Shown here: positions 10,222 through 20,867 of the stretch, one piece after another
How positions within the stretch are numbered: position 1 is the first letter of the stretch
Layout: each line of letters starts with the position of its first letter
NCBI GenBank assembly: GCA_922989275.2
Contig: OV277864.1
Coordinates: forward strand, 25,555,550-25,619,549
DNA from: Gari tellinella
Taxonomy: Eukaryota; Mollusca; Bivalvia; Cardiida; Psammobiidae
Reading direction: 5' to 3'
Length of the DNA: 64,000 nt
The notes under the pieces: model-generated
Told to the model about the DNA's origin: nothing
Database searches by the model: none
Seen by the model: the letters and a program-made list of their open reading frames with translations, nothing else
Translations under genes and position numbers: made by a program

Positions 10222-10427
10222 CAGTAAAACCTCGCTATTACGACCACTAAAACGAAGGCTTATTGATTGCATAATAGAGAGGTGGCAGCTTAAAGCAAGA
10301 TGACAGTGAAACAGAAAGCTCCTATAGGAGCTTTCTGTTTCATTGTCACCTTGCTTTAAGCGGTCACCTATTGTAAACACCCTTATAATTAACATAATTT
10401 AGTGGTCGTAATAGTGAGGTTTTACTG
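10222..10427. mobile_element. MITE-E, full copy
   Basis: CAGTAAAACCTCGC to GAGGTTTTACTG, TA-flanked, with TACGACCACTAAA inner ends. Central cassette II palindrome at about 10289-10360, apex GCTCCTATAGGAGC. Confidence 0.9.
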
Positions 10428-10575
10428 TAGTTGCCTTTCTATTGAGTGATGTTGTCCGCTAAATTTATATTGGCCTACTTGTATCCCACTATGTTCATCT
10501 ATAGATTGTTACGACTCATTGTGTCGATGTATACTTCAATTTGTCAAACACTTGATTGGCCGCGCCTTTTATTTA

Positions 10576-10749
10576 CAGTCGAACTTCGATATCTCGAACT
10601 CGGTTATGTCGAACATCCCCGTACAAGCCGCGTTTAAACTTTGAAACACGGGTATGTTCACCTAAGCCGAGCTTGAAATAAGGCAAATTCACGTTTCGAA
10701 ATATCAGATATTTCGAGTTAAGCGAGTTCGAGATATCGAAGTTCGACTG
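10576..10749. mobile_element. MITE-F, full copy
   Basis: CAGTCGAACTTCGATATC to GATATCGAAGTTCGACTG, TA-flanked. The central palindrome is partly lost compared with 6052-6250. Confidence 0.85.
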
Positions 10750-10835
10750 TAATCTTCAACATACTTAGCGTGACTTGTCAGACCGTAGAGTTTAAAATAG
10801 CGTTTGACCAGAATACAATATGACATTCGTGAGTA

Positions 10836-10998
10836 TCTTTCACTGCCAATGAGGCTTACAAACGGGTTTGCAAACAGTTTTAAGCCTGATCTGACACCAT
10901 GTTACGCTGTTTGAAACTCGGGTCGTTATTGCGTCAGTCAATGGAAGCCCTAAGTCTGACTTTTAACAGACGACAAACTTTGGCAATGAAAGAATTAA
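10836..10998. mobile_element. MITE-B, degenerate
   Basis: CTTTCACTGCCAATG left end, GGCAATGAAAGAATTAA right end; the distal hairpin arm is deleted. Confidence 0.5.
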
Positions 10999-11464
10999 AA
11001 AAGTTTTCGAGTTATTTTGCAGATGGCAATTAAAAGCAGACGATGATTCAACAGTTCAGCAGTTGTTATAACTCTACACCATAGCCTGCTTTTGGTCTTC
11101 AAGAGACAGGTGCTCACTTAAAGCAAACTAAAGTACAGCAGTCTGCTTTGCGTTTAGCCTGCTTTTATCTACCATCTAATATAGCAAATATCTCTTGTGG
11201 TACGCATTATTGATTAAATGAATTGGAACTATTTTCTTAAGTAAAGGAATAAGCACAAGACGTAAAAAGGCATATTGATAGAGTTATATGTTAAATAACA
11301 TTCTCACTCTATCAACGACCTTGCGTCCAAAACTATGTTGTAGAAAATAAATAATGATGTCCTTGTTCATAGCCAGACACATTAATCGTAATAGGATTCT
11401 ATAGAATATATTTGATTGATATAAGAACTTGTTCCATTGTCCATTTGAGTGAGCTAGTATCTTA
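10999..11464. other. unassigned, with cassette II remnant
   Basis: A decayed MITE-D/E hairpin is suggested near 11085-11170 (ACTTAAAGCAAACTAAAG..AGTCTGCTTTGCG). Nothing else recognised. Confidence 0.35.
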
Positions 11465-11664
11465 CAGTGAATAGGGCGTTATTCCTTCCTGTTTAGCCGC
11501 AAACGGAACGCAATCGCATTACATGTACATGTACAATACAATGTAGAAAATGCCAGCTTGTTTACAATTCTAACTACATGTACTAGTATTTATTCTAATC
11601 TAAACTGTTTGCAATAGTTTAGCATCAACGCGTTATTGGGGAAAGAATAACGTCTTCTCCACAG
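11465..11664 (+). mobile_element. MITE-A with hairpin deletion
   Basis: CAGTGAATAGGGCG left, GTCTTCTCCACAG right. Only the distal AAACTGTTTGC of the hairpin survives. Confidence 0.65.
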
Positions 11665-11763
11665 TATTTGCATAGCTTTCACCAGTTCAACCAGACTAAC
11701 TAAAATGGCTATTCTTATTGAGTTTGGTCCGCTTATAATATACTACTCAAAGTGTTTTAAGCA

Positions 11764-12025
11764 AACCTCCATAGGTTCAAATGCATTGCACCTATCACTT
11801 TCTTACCACATAATTTCCAACATTTTTGTTCGATTCCTTCCAAATTTGGAGACATTATAGCCAAGGATTCGCTTCTAATACATTATATGTTCTTAGAGAT
11901 GTTAATCGTTGGTAAAAACAATGTTTTACCTTTCAATGTTCAATTGTATTCATTTTAACATCTCAAATGATGAAAGTATTGCGGTGAGAAAGTGATAGGT
12001 TCAATGCATTGGAACCTATGGGGGT
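11764..12025. mobile_element. small foldback element
   Basis: Inverted ends of about 40 bases: CCATAGGTTCAAATGCATTG at 11770 and GGTTCAATGCATTGGAACC at 11998, each internally palindromic around AATGCATT, followed inward by CACCTATCACTTTCTTACC and its complement. Middle of about 180 bp unrecognised. Superfamily not determinable. Confidence 0.6.
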
Positions 12026-12029
12026 TTTA

Positions 12030-12275
12030 CAGTGGAGAATCTTTTATTCTTTCCCGTTTAAACGCAAACGTACGCAAACGCAAAGCGCTAACACGTAGAA
12101 AAGAACAACTTTTGGACAATTCTGATAGTTCATGTTTATCTTGGTGGCAAACAGTTTGGAGCCTGATCAGACGCCGGGTTACCCGGCGTCTGATCTGGCT
12201 CCAAACTGTTTGCACTGCAAATAATAGTTTTAGCGTAAACGCGTTTATTGGGAAAGAATAACACATTCTCCACTG
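12030..12275 (+). mobile_element. MITE-A, young full copy
   Basis: Intact ends and hairpin, inserted immediately beside the foldback element at 11764-12025. TA on both sides. Confidence 0.92.
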
Positions 12276-12389
12276 TACCCTAGGTGCTAGCAATCTTTGA
12301 GTAGTATTATTATATGAATATGCTGGCGTGTTTGCTCTTTCGGTAGTAGTAGGAACGGCTTTATGCCTTTGGAAAATGTAAAATTTTGT

Positions 12390-12530
12390 TTAATTTTGAG
12401 TGGCAAACTGTTTGAAGTCTGATCAGACGCTGAATTATTCTGATTTGGCTCCAAATTGTTTGAAATGGACATCATTGTTTTATGTATGGTACAGCACGTT
12501 TAGTTGAAAACAATAACGCCTTCCCAAAGC
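12390..12530. mobile_element. MITE-A fragment
   Basis: GAGTGGCAAACTGTTTGAAG, a decayed hairpin (CAGACGCTGAATTATTC) and an AACAATAACGCC remnant of one end. Confidence 0.4.
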
Positions 12531-12573
12531 TAAATACTGGTGTGTTAGTCTCTTAACTCTATGTAAAGTAGCA

Positions 12574-12808
12574 ACAGTAAGCAAACATGATATTCTTTCT
12601 GAATAAACGCGTTTATGCTACTTCAAAGATGACCGTTGCAAACAATTTGAAGCCAGATCAGACGCAAGGTGACCCTGTGTCTGATCTGGCTTCATCAGAT
12701 GCAAGTAAATCGTTAGAAATTACCAAAACTGTAGTTTCCTACATTAAATTGCATTGTGTTTTGCGTTTCTATTGCGTTAAACGGGAAATAATAGCGTTTT
12801 GACCACTG
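12574..12808 (-). mobile_element. MITE-A, diverged copy
   Basis: Left TIR decayed (CAGTAAGCAAACATG); the CTGAATAAACGCG arm and right GTTTTGACCACTG remain. Hairpin apex AAGGTGACCCTG. Confidence 0.6.
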
Positions 12809-13201
12809 TATATATTTTTTCTTCTTAACAAATTAAAATATACAGCCACTCTTATACTAGGAGAACATTTTATGGAAACTCCTTCGGTAGTATTTAATAA
12901 TGCTGAAAACTCCTCAACTCCATCTTTAAAACAATTAGTTTTTCAAAAAGGGTGACATCTGATTAGGTTTGACTTATTTGAAACCTGATCACTACATGTA
13001 GTTCCAATTATCAGAACCCCTTCTTGCTTAAGTTCAACCATCTGCTAAAAGCTGGAACAAATTTATTCATTCTATGCAAATTTAGTAATTGTTTCACTGT
13101 AATTGTTTTATCGGGCCAAAGGGAAAACAGTTTGATATCTGATGCTCCCCAATGGCTGAGATAATCTGTTCCAATTGCCTGCTTCATTCGGTATTCCTAT
13201 A
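12809..13201. other. unassigned stretch
   Basis: A short palindromic run ATCTGATTAGGTTTGAC..TTTGAAACCTGATCAC lies near 12957-12992. No ends or gene recognised. Confidence 0.35.
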
Positions 13202-13447
13202 CAGTGGAGAATGTGTTATTCTTTCCCGTTTAAACGAAACGAAACGCAAACTCAAAACACTAAAACGTAGAAAAGTGCAACCTTTGGACAATTCTGATAA
13301 TTCATGTTTATCTGGGTGGCAAACAGTTTGGAGCCTGGTCAGACGCCGGGTTACCCGGCGTCTGATCTGGCTCCAAACTGTTTGTAATGGAAATAATAGT
13401 TTAAGCGTAAACGCGTTTATTGGGAAAGAATAACGTTTTGTACACTG
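13202..13447 (+). mobile_element. MITE-A, full copy
   Basis: CAGTGGAGAATGTG to CGTTTTGTACACTG. Hairpin intact apart from GGTC for GATC in the left arm. Confidence 0.88.
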
Positions 13448-13599
13448 TAACAGTCTAACATCTATACAGCAGAGAAGACGGGGGGAAGGTCTTATTTAAT
13501 GTTGATAGAACTTGTGACCTAACCCTTTTTCCTTTATTTCTATGTTAAGTTAAGAATGAATGTTTGTAAATTACTTTGGAAATAAAATATGTTTAAACT

Positions 13600-13822
13600 T
13601 AAAGAGAAGACGTTATTCTTTCCCGTTTAAAAGCAAAACGAAATGCAAACTCAATGCCATTAAACGTAGCAAATGACAATTTGTTGACAATTCTGACTAT
13701 TTATTTCAAACCGACTGGCAAACAATTTGCCTGATCAGACGCCGGTTTCCCAACTGTTTGTACTTGAAATAATGGTTTTAGCGGAAATGCGTTTAGAGGA
13801 TGAGAAAATAGTCTTTTCCATT
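13600..13822 (+). mobile_element. MITE-A, degenerate
   Basis: GAGAAGACGTTATTCTTTCC at 13602 and GTCTTTTCC at the far end; the hairpin has lost its second arm. Confidence 0.55.
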
Positions 13823-13849
13823 TGACCTCCCACTTTCTTAACCATAACC

Positions 13850-14007
13850 AGATGAATACGCCTTTTTTACGCATTTATTTTATTCCTCCACTGAAGAAAA
13901 TAATGACACGATATATTTTATTTTATGATATCTATGCCATAAACACTCATGAAAATATGCCGTTAGAATTTCCCCCCTGGTATGTAGTAACTTAAAGCCT
14001 GCTTTAA
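13850..14007. mobile_element. MITE-D fragment, interrupted
   Basis: Reversed MITE-D outer part (TACGCATTTATTTTATTCC, TCCACTGAAGAAAATAA) leading to a cassette II half (CTTAAAGCCTGC), where a short TTAA element has inserted. Confidence 0.5.
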
Positions 14008-14111
14008 CCCATATCTGCCTAACGTCCCCATAGAAGAAAAACAGACGCACATGACCCAGGGTCTACACTATTTGCCAATTTCTACTTTAGAAGGCACTAT
14101 GCTTAAATGGG
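14008..14111. mobile_element. 104 bp TTAA-flanked MITE-G relative
   Basis: TTAA at 14004-14007 and 14112-14115; ends CCCATATCTGCC and GCTTAAATGGG. Contains CAGGGTCTACACTATTTGCC, a half cassette. One of the shortest complete elements here. Confidence 0.6.
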
Positions 14112-14455
14112 TTAAAATAATACCTCTGCCTTTTGGACGTTTTATACTCTAACTTTAATCTTCTAGTAACTTAGGCACATACATGTATGGGGAATGTTCT
14201 TTGCAATTCTCAGGCATAACTGATTTAACCATTCATCCATCCACCTAATCGCTCTGCACTTTTATGAATATCTCTTGGATCTGTCATTAATTCACATGTG
14301 ACTTCCAATAAACCATAATCGTACATGACCCTGAAATGTAGATAACGGTCTCTCTTCAAATGCTAATTTCGATTACTCCATATCGATCTCTCGAAGGAAG
14401 GCGTATTTCCGTATTTTAATCGCGCTTGCAAGCAAGTTAAATGCTACATATACGC
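14112..14455. other. unassigned stretch
   Basis: No confident feature; possible continuation of the interrupted MITE-D at its left. Confidence 0.3.
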
Positions 14456-14640
14456 CGTTTTACCCCTTTATAATTCCACTGATGAAAATACATATAGTTA
14501 AACCTTATGCAGTCATGAACATGCACCATAAAGATATGTTCTATGTTTACATTTATTTTCTAATGCTCCTCAATTGCAACCTGCTTTAAGCAAATAAGTT
14601 ACTTTAATGCTGAAACAAGCAATAGGGGAAGTGTTAAGTC
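14456..14640. mobile_element. MITE-D, degenerate
   Basis: TTTTACCCCTTTATAATTCC at the left, CAGTCATGAACATG in the interior, CCTGCTTTAAGC at the hairpin position; the right end is lost. Confidence 0.4.
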
Positions 14641-14909
14641 AGAGCGCCAGGTAGGCATTTAGTTCAAGCACAAAATATTTATGCTTCTACCAAAAGACTA
14701 CCATACTCTATGATGTGACTACTCATTGTAATACTTAACTGTGCGATGCTTGTAATAAATTGTGACAGAATATGGTACAGTTGATGCTTGTAAGAAGAAA
14801 ACGTTGGGTATAATTGGTTTATTTTCTTTTAAACGGAGCCCTTGTTGAGCAGAAATTTGCTGCACGAGTCCTTTTCTTTACAATTTTCTTTAGCTGGCAT
14901 GTTTCTTTA

Positions 14910-15152
14910 CAGTGGATAAGACGTTTCTTTCCTAATAAACGCATTTACATTAAAACTATTTTTCCATTGCAAACCGTTTTGAGCCAGATCAGACGCCGGG
15001 TAACCCGGCGTCTGATCAGGCTCCAAACTGTTTGCCACCAAGATAAACATGAAATATCAGAATTGTCCAAAATTTGTTCTTTTCTACGTTTTAGCGCTTT
15101 GCGTTTGCGTACGTTTGCGTTTAAACGGGAAAGAATAACAGATTCTCCACTG
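14910..15152 (-). mobile_element. MITE-A, full copy
   Basis: CAGTGGATAAGACG to CAGATTCTCCACTG. The left half is more diverged than the right half, so the two halves may have different histories. Confidence 0.85.
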
Positions 15153-15164
15153 TATGTATACATT

Positions 15165-15202
15165 ATCACACTTTAGTGGTCGTTATCGAGAGGTTTTACT
15201 GT
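15165..15202. mobile_element. MITE-E terminal fragment
   Basis: TTTAGTGGTCGTTATCGAGAGGTTTTACTGTA is visible across 15171-15202; only this end is present. Confidence 0.6.
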
Positions 15203-15413
15203 AATAGGTTGCATTGCATTTGCTTTAAGTTTCGTTAAAGTTTGCAATAAATAAATGTTATCCAGTCTAGTTTAAAAATATGCATTGTAGCAAAGTTTCT
15301 CTCTCATTAACCAAGTAACTCTGCGTGTAATCAGGACCCAATCTGTATGAAACTCATATTTAAGTTTATTCAGTAAAAACGAAATATACCTAAAATCCAG
15401 TTTTAAGAAAATA

Positions 15414-15797
15414 CAGCGTTCCATCTCTACAACGACATAAATTGGGAGATAAAATGTGTGTGCGTTGTTCGGAAGGAGTCGTTATAGGGAGGGAAATAGG
15501 CTTACATTTACAAACAGCTTGAATGCAGATCAGACGTCTAATCTGGATTCAAGCTGTTTGACTGTCGTCATTATGGTTTTTTACTTTTTTCTGTCAAACT
15601 GTCCAATGTATGACTTTGGGAAAACAGCAGATATCGTCATTATTTTTTATATCTGTCAAAAATCAGCAAACGACAATTTTTAGAAGACGCTATAATAGCC
15701 TATTGCAACAGAGAAAGTGTAAGACATAATTGTCTTGTTGGGGGAACAGCGGCAAAGGTCGTTATAAGGATGGAGTCGCTGTAGGGAGGGAGTGCTA
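15414..15797. mobile_element. MITE-C copy
   Basis: CAGCGTTCCATCTCTACAAC to GTCGCTGTAGGGAGGGAGTG. The hairpin is shortened (GAATGCAGATCAGACGTC directly joined to TAATCTGGATTC). Inner B-like core with AACGACAATTTTTAG. Confidence 0.75.
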
Positions 15798-15917
15798 TAT
15801 AAGCAGACGTAAAGCAGATGGCATCCTTACAGTGAAAGCTTAAAAGCCCAATGTGTTCTAGCATACATGTATACTAAAATGCTCAATAAATATGTCTGTC
15901 ACAGAAACCTCTATTAC

Positions 15918-16090
15918 ATTCGCTGACTCGAACTCCTTAAAGTCGAACTTAACCGTATTTCGGCAATTGATTTTCGATAGTTCGAGTTTCCTTAATTCGA
16001 ACATATACACATATTTCAAAGTTTAAACATGTCTATGCCATGTTTTAACTTTGAACTAAGGGTAAGTATGACTAAACTCTACCCTGGTAG
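15918..16090. mobile_element. MITE-F, degenerate
   Basis: GACTCGAACTCCTTAAAGTC and AGTTCGAGTTTCCTTAATTC; the central palindrome is decayed (ACATGTCTATGCCATGT). Confidence 0.5.
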
Positions 16091-16094
16091 CGGC

Positions 16095-16290
16095 ATATAT
16101 ATCCTACATTGATTAACTTTGCAAACAGTTTGCATCCAGATGAGACTCTGCGTGACGCGGCGTCCCACCAGAAACCAAACTGTTTGACACTCTGACCAAG
16201 TTGTTTTGAAAAGAAATTTTGAAAACTCTATTTTGTAAACAGTAGCAGACGACAATTGTTGCAGATGAGAAAATTACTCAGCATGCAAAG
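16095..16290. mobile_element. MITE-B, degenerate
   Basis: Cassette I hairpin at about 16121-16182 with GCGTGACGC apex; typical TTTGACACTC and CAGACGACAATTGTTGCAGA interior. Confidence 0.5.
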
Positions 16291-16542
16291 AGTTGAGCAA
16301 TTTTATATTATCGAGGCTCGACTGTACCATAATATGCCTATAGGCAGACAGACGATACTCAGCCTGTTCCTTTTATTATCTCTAAAATCATCAAGCAATT
16401 TAATAAATTGTTTTCGGCCGCGTGGTAGTATTCTATTTCATATGAAATTAGAATTGACGGTGAAGGGTTAGCAATAATAAGTACTGTCAAACCTCTGTCA
16501 CCCGAACTACTTCCGTTTCAGAGAGGTCTTAGACCAGATAGA

Positions 16543-16796
16543 CAGGGGAGAATGTGTTATTCTTTCCCAATAAACGCGTTTACGCTAAAACGTACGCAAA
16601 CGCAAAGCACTAAAACGTAGAAAGAACAACTTTTGGACAATTCTGATAATTCATGTTTATCTTGGTGGCAAACAGTTTGGAGCCTGATCAGACGCCGGGT
16701 TACCCGGCGTCTGATCTGGCTCCAAACTATTTGCACTGCAAATAATAGTTTTAGCATAATCGCGTTTATTGGGAAAGAATAACAGATTCTCCATTG
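16543..16796. mobile_element. chimeric MITE-A with two right-type ends
   Basis: The left end is CAGGGGAGAATGTG followed by CCCAATAAACGCG and GCTAAAAC, which is the inverse of the normal right end. It then jumps to GTACGCAAACGCAAAG of the normal left interior. The right end is the usual GTTTATTGGG arm. The hairpin is intact. Confidence 0.8.
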
Positions 16797-17046
16797 TACA
16801 TTGAGCCTGTAGTCTTTGCTAGGAAAATATTTCAATATGATTATAGTTCAGATGCTAACTCGATTCTTTCTCTGAGTTTCGTGTATGGGTATATTCAATC
16901 CGAGATGGGTCATTAATCTGTATTCGGAAATGGTAAATTTAATGACATCTATAACTTGCTGATTGGAGATGCAGATTGGCTAGTTCGTTCACATTCCTTT
17001 ACAAAATATTAATCAATACCTGGCGCTATGGAAGTAAAAGCTCGTT

Positions 17047-17190
17047 CCATGCTTATAAAGCGTTCGATGTCAGTCTGAAATAGTTTTCAAGCATTTGATT
17101 GGTCAGAATAGAGTCTAGGCTCAAATCTGATCAATCAAATGCTTGAGAACGCACTCAGACTCAACTCAAACGCTTTATAAGCGCTGGGCC
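17047..17190. repeat. foldback repeat I, copy 1
   Basis: Long imperfect palindrome: TTCAAGCATTTGATTGGTC and GATCAATCAAATGCTTGAG around TAGGCTCAAATCTG, with GCTTATAAAGCG outer ends. Related copies at 63398-63530 and about 45222-45310. Confidence 0.7.
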
Positions 17191-17301
17191 TGGTCTGACA
17201 ACATAAAAGAATGAATCGTCTTTCAAATATCAGATCTATTTAGAACAGAGCAAGGGATAATAAGAGCACAAACCACACTATTGCGACTACATGTATTAAG
17301 C

Positions 17302-17523
17302 TATGTAGCGGCATGATTTGAAAAAAACACCTATTTTGTAAAAAATTTACAAATCATGTCATTTTTTACAAATCATGTTTTCACAGTCGACATGATTTGT
17401 AAAAATATAATTTGTAAAAAAAAATATAAATCATGTCGAATACCGGCATCTGTGAATTTGATTAAACATGATTTGAAAAAAAAAGTTTTGCAAAAAAAAA
17501 GTATTAATATAGAATGGTATTAA
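17302..17523 (+). repeat. element J left terminal inverted repeat
   Basis: Contains at least four copies in both orientations of the ACATGATTTGTAAA unit plus the ACCGGCATCTGTGAATTTG block. Confidence 0.8.
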
Positions 17524-18560
17524 CCCTCATCCGGACCTTTGAAAAACTATCGTTTTGAGTCTTTTAGGGTCCATTGGACCCCATTTTGTAATTTTTATAT
17601 TTTTCTTAGTCAATATAGATATTTATGACATAACAAATGTCGTAATCACGAATGACTGTGTTTATGTTGTATTGTAGCGATAACACCGAAACGTAAAACT
17701 CACTGTTACCATAGTAACCAGTGACCATAATAACACAAAAAACGAAGTTTTTGCAATAAAATCAATTTTATAATATAACTTTTGCACAAAATGTACATAT
17801 GGTAAGATGTGAACATATTTACCACTGGGTATACGTTTTGTGATAATAATAGTGTACCTTTTACAGAAATATGATAATATAATATATATAAATGAATTAC
17901 AGAAAGATATTCAAGAAAATGGGGAAAATATGGTTAGGGTCCAGTGGACCCCAAATATTACTAATACATATTTAAATGGGATATATGATGCATTTTTCAA
18001 CTACGACTGACTTGAAAACTTCATCAAATGAGCATATGTCACAAACAACATCCTATCCAATCAATCTAGTCAATTTGTCAAGCTTTATACCTGCTTCCAA
18101 TTATTTCAAAGCAAGAGTTATCCAATTATTTCTGTCAGGGTGCACGTCAAAGCTCTGTGCACTATGTATGACGCTGGCCCTGAGACAATGACGGAGCAAA
18201 TACATGTGAGGTGAGAGAACTAGTATGGAAAACACATATATAATGAACTTAACAAACACACAACTTCAAGTGGTTATAAGATATAAGAGTTTTAACTATT
18301 AATTGCTTAATACAATGTATGGAGTATCACTTATAAAAATGTCTGATTCACATGTCTGATGAGCTGCATGGATGAGTTCAAGACTCATTTGCAGGTGTAA
18401 CAACAGGCCGGTTTAGCCACGTAATCCACTTCACTTTTTGTTTTATTCTAATGAAGTATTATTTGAGTCTAATTTCACATTCAATTCACTCAACTGTGTT
18501 CACTGTGTTGCGGTGCCGGAAACAATTATATCAATACTTACTTAATATTAACATGCTATA

Positions 18561-18789
18561 TAATACCAGCCTTTATAAATACTTTTTTTTGTAAAACTTT
18601 TTTTTCAAATCATGTTGAATCAAATTCACAGATGCCGGTATTCGACATGATTTGTAAAATATTTACAAATCATGGGTTTTTTTTACAAATCATGTCGACT
18701 GTGAAAACATGATTTGTAAAAATTGACATGAATTTTAAAAAATTTACAAATTAGATTTCTTTTCAAATCATGTCGCTTACAAAGCTACA
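18561..18789 (-). repeat. element J right terminal inverted repeat
   Basis: Inverse of the left arm; differences are mostly homopolymer lengths and a few extra bases near the outer end (CGCTTACAAAGCTACATG). Confidence 0.8.
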
Positions 18790-18831
18790 TGTCAGTTATT
18801 TTGCTGGTTTTTAAGGCAAATAGCTGCTTAA

Positions 18832-19757
18832 GGGTGTATCAATGTCATAAGCTAATTTTTAAAAGTATCAAACATTTTTTTTTGGAAGAGCTGTTTATGA
18901 TGAATGAAAAATTAAAAGAAATATATATGGTGGTGTCCTTTTTTTTGAGCTACAGCGATTTGAAAAAGGTATGTCAAATTTGGACGGTTTTTTTCAAATT
19001 TTACCAATTCAGAGTACAAGCTTCAGTAAAATTTATTTCAAAACAAAACAAACATGATACTTTGGGTTTTCATCTTTTATTTCATGTCTATGGTGGTATT
19101 TTCACATATAGAAACCAAATTTAGACAAAGCAGGCACCAGGTTTGAACAATATGGATCCTTAAATATCAAAAATATGCTTTGTATAGGGCATGATTTTAT
19201 TAGATTTTTTATTTTATGAAAAAAATTAAAAAAGTTTGAAAATGAAATAGTTCTAGTATTAAACTTTTTTTATATTCTACCAGATGAAAGCTCGTGCTAA
19301 GGCAGTTCAAAATATGAAAAGAAATTGAAAGGTCAGTGTTGAAAATTGTGAGTTATTAAAGTAAAAAGAGTTATCTCCCCTTACAAAATTTACAAAAAAG
19401 TACCATATCGATGCTATTTAGAGCTTTATAAATTTCAAATTTGGTGCCTTTTTTTTCTTAAATTAGTTTTTGTATGAAGAAATACTACCATAGATAGGAA
19501 ATAAATAACACAAAACCAAATTATCATATTTGTTTTCATTTAAAATGGATTTTATTGACACGGGCTGTTTGAAAAGGACAAAATAAGAGGAAGTGGGTGG
19601 GGTAAATTTTACATGGCCGTAGAGCCAACTGTTGTTCACCAAAATGTACACTTTTTCTATTTTTTCATTCATCTTAAATAGTTCTTCAATACAAAACCAT
19701 CATAGAGTGTTTTCATATACTTTGAAAATTTCCCAAAGTCATGATATTGATACACCC
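18832..19757 (+). mobile_element. element K, copy 1 (926 bp, TTAA-flanked)
   Basis: TTAA at 18828-18831 and 19758-19761. Ends GGGTGTATCAATGTCAT and ATGATATTGATACACCC. Beyond the ends, the two halves are diverged inverted copies of each other (for example TTTATGATGAATGAAAAA near 18895 and its relative on the minus strand near 19680). Frames on either half are broken by indels relative to copy 2, so I do not call them genes. piggyBac-like by target duplication only. Confidence 0.88.
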
Positions 19758-19835
19758 TTAAACACGATGAAAGTAAAACAGAGAGCTCCTTAACTGTTAT
19801 TTGAATTTCTAACATTTATTATACTCATTCAAAAC

Positions 19836-19905
19836 CTATGCTGTGACTTCTCATCCAAGTCGTCTCACAGAGATGATTCTGACGATGAGTCGAAACATAA
19901 TTTTC
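19836..19905. repeat. small foldback P, diverged copy
   Basis: AACCTATGCTGTGACTTCTC and GTCTCACAGAGATGATT resemble the arm of the clearer palindrome at 37455-37545. Confidence 0.35.
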
Positions 19906-20097
19906 AATTCTAATTTTGTATAGAATTCGCCTTTTAAAATCCCGAGAGGATAATTAATTAGAATATTCGCAGATATGGTGGCTTATCAGTGACATCAAAT
20001 TGTAATCAGAAAATTACCACATGCATCTACCTTTAAACCCCCGTTAAACGTCCGTAATATGAGGTGCAAGGTATTTTAAAGATAGGTTCATGCTTAA

Positions 20098-20341
20098 CCC
20101 TTTCCCCCATAGAAGCGCCTTTTAGCGAATATGGTTTATTCCTCCGCTGAAGAAAATAGTTCCATTTTAATCAGTCATGAATATATATTATAGGGAATAG
20201 TTTTCTATTTTCTAGCACATGATAGCTTAAAGCAGGCTGAAAGTAAAGCAGAATGCGCCTTAGGGCGCATTCTGCTTTACTTTCAACCTGCTTTAAGAAG
20301 TCACCTATCTTCAACATAGATATAGACTATCAGGTAAAGGG
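20098..20341 (-). mobile_element. MITE-D, full copy
   Basis: TTAA at 20094-20097 and 20342-20345. Ends CCCTTTCCCCCATAGAAG and CAGGTAAAGGG. Cassette II hairpin at about 20230-20296, apex GCGCCTTAGGGCGC. Confidence 0.88.
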
Positions 20342-20345
20342 TTAA

Positions 20346-20689
20346 TGCAGGACAATAACAATACAATCAGCCACCGTTGGAGTTTCTGCACTAGTTTGAT
20401 ACAGCATTAATTGTCACCTACATGTATCTACAAGTCTGAACGAATAAATATTGTTCGCCTAATACCTTTGATTTGGGAGCTCAGTTGTTTTCTATTTTAG
20501 AAGGAATAACTAATTGAATTATGTAGTATGCATTAACGTTTCTCCAAAATATTTTATAAAATTCTACCAATATACATGTAACGTCTGATCCTGGGTGTTT
20601 TCGAGTGTCTATTTGTTTAAAGAGGGACTGCACATTCCTATTCGTTTAAATTGTCATCACTTATCCAGGTCGCCTAATTTTTTACATGC
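20346..20689. other. unassigned stretch
   Basis: No recognised feature; ordinary AT-rich sequence. Confidence 0.4.
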
Positions 20690-20867
20690 TATCTTTGAAA
20701 AGTACATTAATGATGTGTCTGTTTCTAATTTAATTTATTGCAAAATTGCAAAATCCTGATCAGAGGGCCCTAATAGGGCCCTCTTATCGTTTTCTGCACT
20801 GTATAAATAGGACAAGTGACGTTTGCACAAATAACATTGTTAAAGGACGCGTATACTCGTCGCTAGG
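20690..20867. mobile_element. MITE-H fragment
   Basis: Hairpin GATCAGAGGGCCCTAATAGGGCCCTCTTATC (20758 onwards), then GGACAAGTGACG and GACGCGTATACTCG, which match the right part of MITE-H. Confidence 0.55.

Larger units (their letters stand above)
17302..18789. mobile_element. element J: 1.49 kb transposon with ~220 bp terminal inverted repeats
   Basis: 17302-17523 and 18561-18789 are inverted copies. Both carry repeated CATGATTTGTAAAA and TTTACAAATCATG units and a shared unique block CGAATACCGGCATCTGTG. The interior has no transposase. It contains two GGGTCCA(T/G)TGGACCCC palindromes (about 17568 and 17938). An open frame of 71 codons at 17976-18191 shows no recognisable motif. Target duplication not resolved. 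Confidence 0.8.

Noticed and set aside
17519..17990. TTAACCCTCATCCGG start inside element J as a complete piggyBac-like element
   Set aside because: No matching GGGTTAA end was found downstream within element J.
18789..19124. 111-codon frame in element K and its relatives at 58158-58400 and 19463-19672
   Set aside because: Similarity follows from the repeat itself; frames shift between copies at homopolymers, so conservation as protein is not supported.
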